NCBI RefSeq assembly: GCF_002161285.1
Contig: NZ_NFHH01000011.1
Coordinates: forward strand, 62,001 to 126,000
Source: Blautia sp. An81
GTDB lineage: Bacteria; Bacillota; Clostridia; Lachnospirales; Lachnospiraceae
Length of the DNA stretch: 64,000 nucleotides
Direction of reading: 5' to 3'
Part shown: piece after piece, positions 11,365 to 20,838 of the stretch
Layout of the letters: each line of letters begins with the position of its first letter
Position numbering within the stretch: the first letter of the stretch is position 1
Translations under genes and position numbers: made by a program
Notes under the pieces: generated by a model
Told to the model about the DNA's origin: nothing
What the model saw: only the letters and a program-made list of their open reading frames with translations
Database searches by the model: none

Positions 11365-12081
11365 TCAGTCTTTCAGCCAGTCTGCCCTTTTTGCCAGCAA
11401 AAGGGCCTTAAATATATCAATGTCATCCACTGTAGTCAGTTTAATATTTTTTTCTGATCCCATAGAAAAATGAACCTGTTCTCCCATTTCAATCATCAAA
11501 GTACAGGACGCAACGGAATTTGTTATTCCCTTTTCAAGTGCTCTCCTGTGCAGATCGCAGATTTTTCCCAAGGGAAAGCCCTGGGGTGTCTGGGTTCTTT
11601 TTAAATGATCTCTTGGATAACTTCCCGTAGAAGATAAGCCATCTTCTGTTTGAAGCATTGCCTCAGCACAGGGAATAGTCGCTATAGCACAGCCGAATTT
11701 TTTTGTCTTCACTATACAGTCTGAAATGATATCCGCTGAAACCATAGGACGTATGGAATCATGAATCAGCACAATATCTTCAGGTCCATAGTGTTTTTCT
11801 AATTCAAACACGCCATTTCTAATAGAATCCTGGCCATTTTTTCCTCCTGGGACTACATATTTCAGTTTTTCAATATTAAACTGTTTTGCATAGGCCCACA
11901 GGACCTGTTCCCAGCCTTCAATACATACTACTGCAATCGCGTCAATGTCTGCATGTCTCTGAAAAGCCTCCAATGTGTAAATAATAACTGGTCTTTCATT
12001 AACTGACAGAAATTGTTTTGGAATACTCTGATGCATCCTTGCTCCAGATCCCCCCGCTATGATAAGCGCTATATTTGCCAT
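11365..12081 (-). CDS. IspD/TarI-family cytidylyltransferase
   Basis: 238 residues. The N-terminal nucleotide-binding motif is AGGSGARM with the following PKQFL, and the RxQTPQGF and VDDIDIF motifs of IspD/TarI are present. The family transfers CMP from CTP to a phosphorylated polyol. IspD makes the isoprenoid precursor, TarI/Bcs1 make CDP-ribitol. Placement between a LicD-type transferase operon and an SDR favours a surface-polymer role over isoprenoid synthesis; this is inference. AAGGAG lies ahead of the ATG. Confidence 0.75.
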   Translation of the reverse strand: MANIALIIAGGSGARMHQSIPKQFLSVNERPVIIYTLEAFQRHADIDAIAVVCIEGWEQVLWAYAKQFNIEKLKYVVPGGKNGQDSIRNGVFELEKHYGPEDIVLIHDSIRPMVSADIISDCIVKTKKFGCAIATIPCAEAMLQTEDGLSSTGSYPRDHLKRTQTPQGFPLGKICDLHRRALEKGITNSVASCTLMIEMGEQVHFSMGSEKNIKLTTVDDIDIFKALLLAKRADWLKD

Positions 12082-12120
12082 AATCCTTCTCCTTTATAGT
12101 AAAAGCTGAATCCTCTATTA

Positions 12121-14082
12121 TCACTGACAAAATGTTAAAAAGAACTGGTTATACATAGTTCCATGTGCAAGCCACAAAATAATCAGAAACATAACTGTAT
12201 TATACGTGGTTTCCTTATATGCTGCCTGAACTTTATTTGTATAAAATAACATAAAAGTCGGAACTACCAGCGGAATGTAGTATCTGGCCTGAACACCTGC
12301 GATACTTGTACTTCCAACCGGTGTAAACGCAATATAAAGAGCCGACCAGATAAGCCCTAATGTTCCTAAAAGAATAACTGCAAGCCATACTTTCATAGAA
12401 AAAATGCTCTTTTTGGGTAAAGGCAGTGCTGGCTTTTTCTCCGTCAATGCAACTCCCAGGCACAATAGACTGACTGCTCCTGCAAAAGGATGAGATCCGG
12501 CATAAGCTAAAGATGTTAAACCAAAGGCATTAAAAACATATTCGTTTAAAGTATTCACTACATCAGCAAAGAAAATGCGTACATAAGCGATTGGGTGCCC
12601 AAATACCATATTCAACTGCTCTGTCACATCTGTATCTCCGCCTCTTGCATCACCTTCAACACTTCCGCTGGCTGCAGGAAGCAGGATTGTCATGAGCACA
12701 ATGATACAAACCAGTATCAGGATTCCTTTGCATATCAGCATGATCCTCCTGTTTTTAAACTTCTTCTCAGGAAGCGCAAGCAATGATGCCAGAAGTGGGA
12801 TATAGACCTGTTTCGGACAGCTGCCTATCACAAATACAGCTGATATAGCCAACATTCTTAACCACGAAAACTTTCTTTCCGTGTAAAAATATTCCGCAAC
12901 AATCATTGCCATTCCCAAAGTAAGAAAACCTATTGTAACAATATCATAAGTATAGCTGGCAGACTGCAACATAAGTGTGGGCATCAAGGCCACAGTAGTT
13001 AAAAATTTCTTTCCTGCAGGAATTATTTTAATTGCCCAGTACATTAAAAGTGTATACAACAACAGATTTGCCATTTTGCCAAGGATAAATTGTGTGTAAA
13101 AAGTAAGACCTAAAAATTGAGCAACTTTAACTACAATAGCCATATGGATTTCTCCAATTGCATTTAAAGTATATGCATCTCTTTCATACACTTCTGCTAC
13201 GCCGTTATTGTGAGCATTTAAATATTGAATCTGCAAAGCCTTTTCTTCCTTTGACAGAAAGGGAGCCCCCTCTAACTGCTCTGGATGATAATAAAGATAT
13301 GCTTCCGATTCTGTTCTGTCCGCCGTGCCATTTTCAAACCAGTCAAACACTTTTGCAAAATGAATATGTTCATCCCAGGTTATACACTCCGGAGGCTGAA
13401 CCGAAATAAGGAGCAGACCGCATCCTAATGAAATTATTAAAAATCCTCTCTCTATCTTTTTAGATATTATACTTCTGAAACATATAATAAAAAATATCAA
13501 AAATACAAATATGCCTATATAAGCCACACGGTACCAATTCCAGTCCCAGCTATTGTCTACTGTAATATGACTGATTTCTACATCTACAGGTAACTCTATA
13601 ATGATTTCCGTTACATAGTCTTTTATATTTATTATTGTTTCATTTAAATTGGCTCTGCTTATATCCTGAATTTCTCTAATCTCAGGTTCCTTATATATAT
13701 TTTTTGTATGAATAGCGGTATATGCAATGAAGTCGTCCTCTGTTTCATAGTAATAGCGAAGTTTATTGATATAACGCTCATCAATTTTAATATGAACGCG
13801 TTTTAATACAGGATTTCCCTGGAGAGATTCACTTTCTGTTTGCACTTCATCATCTGTTTTCTCTTCCATGAGTACTGTATCTGAAATTTGAATATAACTG
13901 CTCTCTATCTCCTCTGCGCCAATAGTGTTTCCACCTTTAAGAGATCTTCTGGAAACATTTAGTTCATATAATCCTTCTCCCGCAATTCCTGTCAATAATC
14001 CAGCCAAAATTAAAATCATCAAAAGCAGTAGCACATTAATATGCTTTTTTTCTTTTTTTGTCGGGTCAGCTTTTAATTTCAT
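12121..14082 (-). CDS. DUF2142-type polytopic membrane protein
   Basis: 653 residues. One membrane helix near the N-terminus (about 18-40) is followed by an extracytoplasmic segment to about 160 and then ten or more predicted helices. The segment PPECITWDEHIHFAKVF after the third helix matches the family's acidic loop motif; DUF2142 proteins look like GT-C glycosyltransferases that use lipid-linked sugars. Its neighbours (DUF2304, GT2, flippase) fit a role in extracytoplasmic glycosylation of the exported polymer. Function inferred. Confidence 0.7.
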   Translation of the reverse strand: MKLKADPTKKEKKHINVLLLLMILILAGLLTGIAGEGLYELNVSRRSLKGGNTIGAEEIESSYIQISDTVLMEEKTDDEVQTESESLQGNPVLKRVHIKIDERYINKLRYYYETEDDFIAYTAIHTKNIYKEPEIREIQDISRANLNETIINIKDYVTEIIIELPVDVEISHITVDNSWDWNWYRVAYIGIFVFLIFFIICFRSIISKKIERGFLIISLGCGLLLISVQPPECITWDEHIHFAKVFDWFENGTADRTESEAYLYYHPEQLEGAPFLSKEEKALQIQYLNAHNNGVAEVYERDAYTLNAIGEIHMAIVVKVAQFLGLTFYTQFILGKMANLLLYTLLMYWAIKIIPAGKKFLTTVALMPTLMLQSASYTYDIVTIGFLTLGMAMIVAEYFYTERKFSWLRMLAISAVFVIGSCPKQVYIPLLASLLALPEKKFKNRRIMLICKGILILVCIIVLMTILLPAASGSVEGDARGGDTDVTEQLNMVFGHPIAYVRIFFADVVNTLNEYVFNAFGLTSLAYAGSHPFAGAVSLLCLGVALTEKKPALPLPKKSIFSMKVWLAVILLGTLGLIWSALYIAFTPVGSTSIAGVQARYYIPLVVPTFMLFYTNKVQAAYKETTYNTVMFLIILWLAHGTMYNQFFLTFCQ

Positions 14083-14085
14083 TGC

Positions 14086-14442
14086 CTATTCCTTCCCCTT
14101 TTCTTGGCGTTCCAGTATTTCGTTCATCAGAGCTATTTCCTGAGTCAATTTTTTTATTTTGTTTGACATTTTCGAAACTGTGGCCGATAACGAAAAAATA
14201 ATGGGCAGTGTAAAACAAAATCCGGCAAAAAACAGCATATTAACAGGCTGGCTTATCCCCAGAAAGTGCGCCAGCCATTGGCTGACCTGAGGAAAACCGG
14301 CAAAAATAATAATCCCCAATCCTAAGAGCAGCCACAAAAGGCTGTATTTAAGCTCTATTCCTTTTGTCCTGATTTTATTAACTATATAGACTATTGCAAT
14401 AAGCGTCGCAAGAATTATTAGAATCTGAATTTTTATATTCAT
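14086..14442 (-). CDS. DUF2304 small membrane protein
   Basis: 118 residues with three predicted membrane helices (about 4-20, 33-52, 66-90) and a charged coiled tail. DUF2304 genes characteristically follow a GT2 polyprenyl-phosphate glycosyltransferase, as here: its ATG overlaps the GT2 stop. It may be a small partner or flippase-like subunit for the lipid-linked sugar, but no activity is proven for the family as far as I know. Confidence 0.75.
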   Translation of the reverse strand: MNIKIQILIILATLIAIVYIVNKIRTKGIELKYSLLWLLLGLGIIIFAGFPQVSQWLAHFLGISQPVNMLFFAGFCFTLPIIFSLSATVSKMSNKIKKLTQEIALMNEILERQEKGKE

Positions 14443-15137
14443 TTTTTTCCTCCCCTGATCTTTTCAAACAAAATAGCAAGGGTTACTTTAATCATATAAT
14501 ATACTGATTTCTTCATGGAAATGGAAGAAACTCCACCTAACCTTTTTCTCATAATTACAGGAATTTCTTTTACCTTGCAGCCCTGACATAATATTGTAAC
14601 TACACTTTCCGGTTCAGGATAGTCCTTGGGATAATTATAGGCAAATTCTTTCATAACCTTTCTATTCACCATTCGGAGACCAGACGTAGGGTCTGTAATT
14701 CTAGTGCCTGTGAGCAGCTTTATGAGCCCACTGAAATATCGTATTCCCACTCTGCGCATCCCCGATGATTGGAATCCTCTTTTTTCAATAAATCTTGAAC
14801 CGATAACCATGTCCAACTTTTCTCTTTCCATGCATTCCGCCATACTATTCAAAAAAGCTGGATCATGCTGGCCATCACCGTCTACCTGGACAGCCAGATC
14901 ATAGCCGTTTCTCCATCCATATAAATACCCTGTCTGAACAGCTCCGCCGATTCCAAGGTTTACTGTTAAGTGTACTGTATTAAAATGATTTTTTCTGCAT
15001 ATTTCTCCCGTGTTATCGGTTGAACAGTCATTAATAATGATATAATCAAAATCCGGTGCATACTTTTCTATTTCACGAACTGTATATTCAATACAGGCGC
15101 TCTCATTGTATGCAGGAATGATAATCAGTTTTTTCAT
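14439..15137 (-). CDS. GT2 glycosyltransferase, dolichol-phosphate-mannose synthase-like
   Basis: 232 residues, a soluble GT-A fold: IIPAYNES at the N-terminus, the donor-binding NDCSTDNT, and the QVDGDGQHDP (DxD) motif near residue 85. It lacks C-terminal membrane helices, so it resembles DPM1-type enzymes that load a sugar on polyprenyl phosphate at the cytoplasmic face. Together with DUF2304 and DUF2142 it forms a plausible charge-flip-transfer trio. Start supported by GAAAGG upstream. Confidence 0.82.
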   Translation of the reverse strand: MKKLIIIPAYNESACIEYTVREIEKYAPDFDYIIINDCSTDNTGEICRKNHFNTVHLTVNLGIGGAVQTGYLYGWRNGYDLAVQVDGDGQHDPAFLNSMAECMEREKLDMVIGSRFIEKRGFQSSGMRRVGIRYFSGLIKLLTGTRITDPTSGLRMVNRKVMKEFAYNYPKDYPEPESVVTILCQGCKVKEIPVIMRKRLGGVSSISMKKSVYYMIKVTLAILFEKIRGGKK

Positions 15138-15143
15138 TCTTTT

Positions 15144-16289
15144 CTACCTTTCTCTGGCAAGTCCATGTACTTTTTGAGCTGTCTTATCCCATGTAAACAT
15201 AATATTTACCCTTTTTTTCGCCTTCTCTGCAGCCTGTATTCTTTTATCAGGATATTGCAAAGAAGCATCTATGGCTTCCTGGATACTTTGGACCTCTGTA
15301 TTTTTCAAAATAGTCCCATAAGATTCATCCTGGATCAGCTCCCGGGAACCACCCCTGTCAGTAGTGATCACATAACAGCCCGCCGCTGCCGCCTCCAAAA
15401 CAGCGGTAGGAAATCCTTCCGGATAGTCAGTAGGAAGACAATATACATCTGCCTGCCCCAGAAGTGAAGCAATCTCTTCAAAATCCAGCCTGCCAAGAGG
15501 TATGATAACATCATCTGCAGCTGTCTGAACTTTTTCCATTTCTTCACCATCACCAGCAATAAACAGACATATTTTCCATTTTTTACGCAGTTCCTGCACA
15601 GCCTCAATTAATTTAAAAATACCTTTTTCTTTAATCAGGCGCCCAGTATATACAATTACTGCAGTATCCTGAGAAACATCAAATTCTTTTCTAAAATTTC
15701 TTTTAGGCTCCTCAGCAATATTTTGGATGCTAACCGCATCTACCGCATTATATAAAACCCCTTTCGCTTTTATATGGAAATGTCCCAGCCATTTGCAGCA
15801 TGCCCTGGACACACCATAGTAGTCCTTACACAAAAGCTTGTCTCCAGTGGTAATAACATGCTCTACAAAAGCAAATAGCGTATCAGGCATCTTTTTCCCT
15901 ATAGTCATATGACTGGTTCCATGATCAAGAATTATGCCTTTTATGTTATTCCTTTTGGCAAACCATCCACCAAGCAACGTATGAGGATAAAACCTGGCAT
16001 TGATCAAAACCAGATCAAAATCTCTGTCAGATAACTTTTTATAAAGTGCAAAAAATTCCCTGCTAAACTTTGTCACAGGGTACCGGCCATCCATCAGATT
16101 ATAGCACGGCAGCCGCAGAACCTCTATCCCATCCATGATCTCATAATTTTTTTCTTTTACATCATTGCAGGTAACAATCATTACCTCATCTCCCAGCCTG
16201 ATCAAAGCTTTGGATAAATTATATGTGTATCTTTCTATTCCTCCAAGATACGGAAAATAATGGGAAGCAAATATACATATTTTACTCAT
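15144..16289 (-). CDS. GT4-family glycosyltransferase
   Basis: About 381 residues, GT-B fold. The N-terminal HYFPYLGGIERYTYNL glycine loop and the C-terminal donor site GRLIKEKGI...PEGFPTAVLEAAAAG are typical of GT4 retaining enzymes. It would add a sugar to the cytoplasmic repeat unit; linkage and sugar are unknown. The ATG at 16289 has GAGG seven bases before it and is preferred to the GTG four codons earlier. It overlaps the flippase gene's end by a few bases. Confidence 0.85.
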   Translation of the reverse strand: MSKICIFASHYFPYLGGIERYTYNLSKALIRLGDEVMIVTCNDVKEKNYEIMDGIEVLRLPCYNLMDGRYPVTKFSREFFALYKKLSDRDFDLVLINARFYPHTLLGGWFAKRNNIKGIILDHGTSHMTIGKKMPDTLFAFVEHVITTGDKLLCKDYYGVSRACCKWLGHFHIKAKGVLYNAVDAVSIQNIAEEPKRNFRKEFDVSQDTAVIVYTGRLIKEKGIFKLIEAVQELRKKWKICLFIAGDGEEMEKVQTAADDVIIPLGRLDFEEIASLLGQADVYCLPTDYPEGFPTAVLEAAAAGCYVITTDRGGSRELIQDESYGTILKNTEVQSIQEAIDASLQYPDKRIQAAEKAKKRVNIMFTWDKTAQKVHGLARER

Positions 16290-17550
16290 ATTTTTCCTCA
16301 CGTTTTTTTCTGTCCTTTACCAGATAAAACACAAAAAAGAGAATAAACATTAGCGACATAAATCCTATAGATACTGTATAGCTGACCGTAGCTCCCATAA
16401 TTTCATATTTTCTGGTGAGATAGGGCGTAATAATATAAGTAAGTACAACTGTAAGTCCACAACAGATAAATGTGCTGTATTGATGGCGCATAATGATAAT
16501 TCCATACTGATAAAGCTGATACATTGCAGTAAATCCTCCGCTGACTAAAATCAGGCACAATGCCCCCTTATACTCAGCAAGATCCACTCCAAATAAAAAG
16601 CTTAAGACAGGTACCCCAACAAGATAAGCGCCTATAATACATATTGTGGTGGCAGCTGCGATAACCAGCATCTGCCGAAGAATCAGCTTTAAAAATCCAG
16701 AAATGTCCTGTTTGACATATTTCTCTGCCAGAACGGAAATGATGGGTTTTAACACGAAAGAAGCGAACATATTAACCACAAATGCCATCATATATAGTAC
16801 TGTAAAAATACCAAGGACCTCGGAACTATAATACTTTTCCAACGCGTATTTTGGTGCATTTATGATATATGCATTTAAAAATGCATTCACAAACAGCGGA
16901 AATCCTTCTATCAAAAGGGCCCCCTGGGTTTTCCAGGAAGTTTTGAAAGATATTCCGCCAAATTCTCCTATGATCTGACTGTCTAAAAAAAGAATCATAA
17001 CGAGATATACAGTTGCAAGGGCAGTCAGTCCCCAGAACACACTTCCCGTGATAAATAAGGTCACTAAAAATACGCCCAAATACGTCAGTGTCTTTATAAC
17101 GACTCCTTTACAGGAAATATCATAGCGTCCTTTTTGCTGATACCGGCCTTCCAGTACATCTGATATGGCTTCTACTGCTCTAAATATAACAGCTGCCATA
17201 ATAGCCGCCATCTTTACCACATTGTAGTTTCCCAAAGTTATCCAGAAAACACCTGCTATCAACATGGCAGACACTGTAATTACCCTAAGCATGCAGTAGT
17301 CACTGAATTTATATTTTTCCGTAACATCTGAGACCTGAAAGGTTCTGATATTATAAAATCCAATGGTTACAAGCTGATTTCCCACAGCCAATGCCAAAGA
17401 TAAAATCCCAGCCTGTCCTACTCCTATATATTTCGATGTTGTCATCTGCATGATAAACGAACTTCCAGCATATATTATTCCAGCTAAAACCGTCCAGATA
17501 TAAGTCTGCTTCATACTGTACTCAGATGACATAAAGAATTTTTTTATCAT
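16282..17550 (-). CDS. Wzx-like polysaccharide/lipid-oligosaccharide flippase
   Basis: 422 residues with about twelve predicted membrane helices throughout and a short lysine/arginine-rich tail, the pattern of MOP-superfamily (Wzx, MATE-like) exporters. It would move the lipid-linked repeat unit across the membrane. No Wzy-type polymerase is obvious in the operon, so a single-unit glycan or a short decoration is possible. The ATG overlaps the licD stop (ATGA). Confidence 0.78.
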   Translation of the reverse strand: MIKKFFMSSEYSMKQTYIWTVLAGIIYAGSSFIMQMTTSKYIGVGQAGILSLALAVGNQLVTIGFYNIRTFQVSDVTEKYKFSDYCMLRVITVSAMLIAGVFWITLGNYNVVKMAAIMAAVIFRAVEAISDVLEGRYQQKGRYDISCKGVVIKTLTYLGVFLVTLFITGSVFWGLTALATVYLVMILFLDSQIIGEFGGISFKTSWKTQGALLIEGFPLFVNAFLNAYIINAPKYALEKYYSSEVLGIFTVLYMMAFVVNMFASFVLKPIISVLAEKYVKQDISGFLKLILRQMLVIAAATTICIIGAYLVGVPVLSFLFGVDLAEYKGALCLILVSGGFTAMYQLYQYGIIIMRHQYSTFICCGLTVVLTYIITPYLTRKYEIMGATVSYTVSIGFMSLMFILFFVFYLVKDRKKREEKYE

Positions 17551-18413
17551 AAATCAGCAAATACCTCTCCAAAATCCAGCTCTTCCGGCGCATGATTATG
17601 TCTCTGATCCTCCGGAGGCAGTTCCATATAATCTTTCCCATATCTTCTTTCCAGGTATTTCTCTACATGACATGGAAATCTCAACTGAATATCTTCAAAT
17701 TTTCTTTTAACTGTAGGGAAAATATCCTCTTTATTGATCACACTGGTATATGGCGTAGGATCAAAAAGATAAGCCACCCTTTTAGTATGTACTTTTCTGT
17801 ACCGCATTGCGGCTTTTAACGCTCTTTTATAAAAAAGCCCCGTAGGGATATGCAGAGTTTTCAATACCCCATGTGCCAGTCCAGAGACCAGCAACGTAAG
17901 TTTCGCCTTCCATCCGGCTACATATATAGTAGGTGCCCCTACCTGCCGCAGCACCATAAGTTTTCCCCATGTCCAGGCGCTTATGGCTTGTTTTCTCAGA
18001 GCCTTTGTATCATCAGCTACATTATCAAAGCAAAATACATCTATAGCAATCCCTATATCCAGCCCTAATTTCTGCATCTCTTCATTTTTAAACACTGTTC
18101 CCGTGCGATACCATTTTGTAAGAATAACAGGGAAGTCCGAATTCGTATCAGCATTGACTATTCCATATCGATTTCCATATTCTGTCTCCGCGACTTCCAA
18201 AAAGCGCTCATAATCATCTCTTGTCATTCCTATATCGATATCATCATCCCAAGGTATAAATCCTTCATGTCTCACACCGCCAAGTGCAGTGCCGCCACAT
18301 ACAAAATAGTCAATAGAATATTTGTCACATAATGCATCAAAATCTTTTAATATTTCTATTTCTGCTTTCTGCAATTTCTTTAGTACATCAGGATCATATT
18401 CTCTATATAACAT
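17547..18413 (-). CDS. LicD/fukutin-family phosphotransferase
   Basis: 288 residues. The hallmark GGTALGGVRHEGFIPWDDDID near the N-terminus holds the metal-binding aspartates of the LicD/fukutin nucleotidyltransferase fold. LicD moves phosphocholine from CDP-choline onto wall polymers, while fukutin relatives move ribitol-phosphate from CDP-ribitol. No choline kinase or LicC is in the operon but an IspD-like cytidylyltransferase is, favouring a CDP-polyol donor (inference). The ATG at 18413 is chosen for its GAGGG site; it is the first gene of the operon. Confidence 0.82.
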   Translation of the reverse strand: MLYREYDPDVLKKLQKAEIEILKDFDALCDKYSIDYFVCGGTALGGVRHEGFIPWDDDIDIGMTRDDYERFLEVAETEYGNRYGIVNADTNSDFPVILTKWYRTGTVFKNEEMQKLGLDIGIAIDVFCFDNVADDTKALRKQAISAWTWGKLMVLRQVGAPTIYVAGWKAKLTLLVSGLAHGVLKTLHIPTGLFYKRALKAAMRYRKVHTKRVAYLFDPTPYTSVINKEDIFPTVKRKFEDIQLRFPCHVEKYLERRYGKDYMELPPEDQRHNHAPEELDFGEVFADL

Positions 18414-18466
18414 CTTTAACCCTCTTTTGGTCCCTTTCACATTTCTTTATAATGCTCATACTGTTC

Positions 18467-18495
18467 AGAATACCATATTTTTTCTTGTTTTTCCA
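18467..18495 (-). promoter_or_regulatory. Candidate promoter of the polysaccharide operon
   Basis: On the minus strand TGGAAA (plus 18490-18495), a 17-base spacer ending TGG (extended -10) and TATTCT (plus 18467-18472), upstream of the licD-like gene. The match is moderate. Confidence 0.45.
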
Positions 18496-18507
18496 GCCCT
18501 TTTCAAC

Positions 18508-19752
18508 TCACGTCCCCGTCAAGACTTTATTCAGCACATCCGCCAGCGGCTCCATGGCATTCATCTCTTCCTCCACTGTATTTGTCTGAGCGCCGCATTC
18601 TACCAGCAGGGTCTTAGGCCGCAGATGGAGATTGTACCGATATCCTCTAAGATAAATGGTCCGGGCAAAATCCGGGTAATACTTTTCGCAGGCCAGCATC
18701 ATCTGAAGAGAAAAAGCCAGATTATCCTGGATATAAGGGTTCGGAAGATAAGTAATCTCTCCATTTTGCTTTGTTCTGCTCAGACCGTTAAAGAACATGA
18801 CCTTTGCAGTCTGCTTTCCATCTACCTCTGTTACCAGCCTCTGATTGTCTGCCACTCCGTCCCGGTGAAGGTCAATGACCACTTCTATGCTGGGATTTTC
18901 CTCCAGGACCTGGCTTATCCGCTCCTGGGCATAATTATAGGCCTGGTTTCTGTCCAGCTTTCCATCTACAATATCAAAAGTATCTGTCACATGTATCACG
19001 TTATATCCATAAGTTTCTTTCAGGATTTTGGTAAGATAGGCTCCCACCCCTACAATGGTAGTATTAGTATCCCCTGGTACAGAATCAATAAACTCTTCCT
19101 GAGAATGGGTATGATAGATCAGGATCTGAGGCTGGTCATTGCCTGTCTTCATCCGCAGGTCCATCTGTACCAGCTCCGGCGCATTCAGCTGTTCAGCCGT
19201 AATGCTTGTAGTGCTGTCCACTGTATAAAAATTGCTGAGTACGAAATTAAAATCCTGAAACTGTTCCAGGGAAATATCTGTTACAGGGGCTCTTTCCTGA
19301 GAAGCCGCCGTGCTCCTGGCCTCTTCTTCCACCGGTTCTTCCTGGGTGCTGTCCTCCCCTCCGGTAATTTCCAATCCAGAAGAATCCGGTCCTGCCTCCT
19401 GATTTTCTTCTGTAAGCCTGGCCTCCAGAAATTCCTGATTTTCTTCCATGATCCTGGCGCTGGTGGTTACATCCTCCCTGGAAATCTCCTTACTGTCGTA
19501 AGAACTGTTCAGCACCGGAATCTGCTCCTTTGCTTTTTCCATGGCCCAGGATATCAGATTATCACCCTCCCTGTTCTCGCCGGTCACACCAGGCAAATAG
19601 GTCTCAACTGCCTGCTGCTGTACATTCAGCATGATTTTTTCTACAGTTCCCTTATCCAGAGAAAGTCCTTTTATTACAATGTATACGGCCAAAGCCAGCA
19701 TTCCTATCCACATCACCGCTGAAACGGTTTTTCCGGCTTCTTTTCTTTTCAC
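18508..19752 (-). CDS. spoIIP: Stage II sporulation protein P
   Basis: 414 residues: one N-terminal membrane anchor (about 12-30), a long low-complexity acidic linker (about 85-155) and a C-terminal SpoIIP amidase/endopeptidase domain. The domain has the zinc-ligand-like segments IYHTHSQEEF, VIDLHRDG and LVECGAQTNT. With SpoIID and SpoIIM it degrades peptidoglycan during engulfment. It follows gpr by 40 bases, the standard gpr-spoIIP pair, so it is likely expressed early in sporulation. Confidence 0.93.
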   Translation of the reverse strand: MKRKEAGKTVSAVMWIGMLALAVYIVIKGLSLDKGTVEKIMLNVQQQAVETYLPGVTGENREGDNLISWAMEKAKEQIPVLNSSYDSKEISREDVTTSARIMEENQEFLEARLTEENQEAGPDSSGLEITGGEDSTQEEPVEEEARSTAASQERAPVTDISLEQFQDFNFVLSNFYTVDSTTSITAEQLNAPELVQMDLRMKTGNDQPQILIYHTHSQEEFIDSVPGDTNTTIVGVGAYLTKILKETYGYNVIHVTDTFDIVDGKLDRNQAYNYAQERISQVLEENPSIEVVIDLHRDGVADNQRLVTEVDGKQTAKVMFFNGLSRTKQNGEITYLPNPYIQDNLAFSLQMMLACEKYYPDFARTIYLRGYRYNLHLRPKTLLVECGAQTNTVEEEMNAMEPLADVLNKVLTGT

Positions 19753-19792
19753 CCAATCACCTCATATCTATATATGAGACAATCCTTTTCAA

Positions 19793-20704
19793 TTATGCCT
19801 TTTCCGCGGTAAAGGTCATATTCAATCCTTCTGAAATTGTATATGCCAGACGTTTGATCGTATCATCCACATCCTTAGGTGTCACAAACATACTGTGAAG
19901 AGAAGGTGCGATCATTTCCTCCAGAAATTCTTTTTTCTCAGCCTCTTCCAGAGCATCCAAAAGATGGGACATGGCGTCGTGGACAATGGTAGCTCCATCT
20001 ACCACTGTAGGCACGCCGATACCGATCACTCTGACTCCCAGTGTTTCCCTATTCAGCCCGGTTCTGTGATTTCCCACACCGGAACCTGGATTAATGCCGG
20101 TATCTGTAATCTGTATAGTCCTGTTCAGTCTTCGAAGACTTCTGGCTGCCAGGGCATCAATGGCGACGATAATATCCGGTCTGGTCTCCTCGATCACACC
20201 TCTGATAATTTCCATGGTCTCCATTCCGGTCTGGGCCATAACTCCTGGAGCCAGGCCGCTTACGCTGTGGACATGTTCCTCTCCCATACCCTGAGCTCCA
20301 TACTCGTTAATAATATGCCTTGTAATACGGAGGTTTGCCACTACATCCGGCCCCAGAGCATCCGGCGTGATATCCCGGTTTCCCAGGCCTACCACCAGCA
20401 CTTTCATATCTTCCTTCTTGGGAAGCAATGCCTTTAGATGCCTGGAAAGTTCCCGGGAAATCTCCCTGTGATAATCTTCGTCAGGCACAGACATATTAGG
20501 AGCCTCCAAAGTAATATAAACTCCCTGGGGACGTCCCATAGATTTGGCTCCGTTTTCTGTTTTAATCTTTACGACAGTTGTCCGAATGTCTTTTTCCTCA
20601 TCATAATCTTCCTGGATTTCCACTCCTCTGATTTCTACATTGTCCTCTTCAAATTTCTCCTTTGTTTCCAGTGCCAGGTCTGTATGAATTCTTCCCATTG
20701 CCAT
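19793..20704 (-). CDS. gpr: Germination protease GPR (spore endopeptidase)
   Basis: 303 residues. GPR degrades small acid-soluble spore proteins on germination and is made as a zymogen in the forespore. The N-terminal TDLALE resembles its own cleavage target and probably the pro-sequence site. Family blocks VGLGNRDITPDALGP and the conserved DTGINPGSGVGN are intact. The shorter start MGR two codons on is possible. Its presence is direct evidence of a spore former. Confidence 0.95.
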   Translation of the reverse strand: MAMGRIHTDLALETKEKFEEDNVEIRGVEIQEDYDEEKDIRTTVVKIKTENGAKSMGRPQGVYITLEAPNMSVPDEDYHREISRELSRHLKALLPKKEDMKVLVVGLGNRDITPDALGPDVVANLRITRHIINEYGAQGMGEEHVHSVSGLAPGVMAQTGMETMEIIRGVIEETRPDIIVAIDALAARSLRRLNRTIQITDTGINPGSGVGNHRTGLNRETLGVRVIGIGVPTVVDGATIVHDAMSHLLDALEEAEKKEFLEEMIAPSLHSMFVTPKDVDDTIKRLAYTISEGLNMTFTAEKA

Positions 20705-20765
20705 GCTCAGTACCCTTTCTATACCTGTTTTTTCATATTTTTTGCATTTTGAAAGATTTTATGTA

Positions 20766-20794
20766 TTGACAATTCTCCCTGAATACACTAGAAT
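20766..20794 (+). promoter_or_regulatory. Strong promoter of rpsT
   Basis: TTGACA (20766-20771), 17 bases, TAGAAT (20789-20794): near-consensus housekeeping promoter. The predicted transcript starts near 20801 and has a leader of about 90 bases before rpsT. Confidence 0.85.
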
Positions 20795-20807
20795 AAAAAA
20801 GCATGTG

Positions 20808-20838
20808 ATATCGGAGTGTTCCGTGTCTTCTCCGATAT
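20808..20838 (+). promoter_or_regulatory. Hairpin in the rpsT leader
   Basis: Perfect 9-base-pair stem ATATCGGAG / CTCCGATAT with a 13-base loop, placed in the predicted leader and with no T-run after it. Ribosomal-protein leaders often carry autoregulatory structures; this one is a candidate. Confidence 0.5.

Noticed and set aside
11365-12081. Housekeeping ispD
   Set aside because: No other isoprenoid gene (such as ispF) is adjacent and the operon is for surface glycans; left as IspD/TarI-like.
18322-19722. 466-codon open frame on the plus strand
   Set aside because: It is antisense to spoIIP, whose catalytic motifs are intact, and it has no family resemblance or ribosome site.
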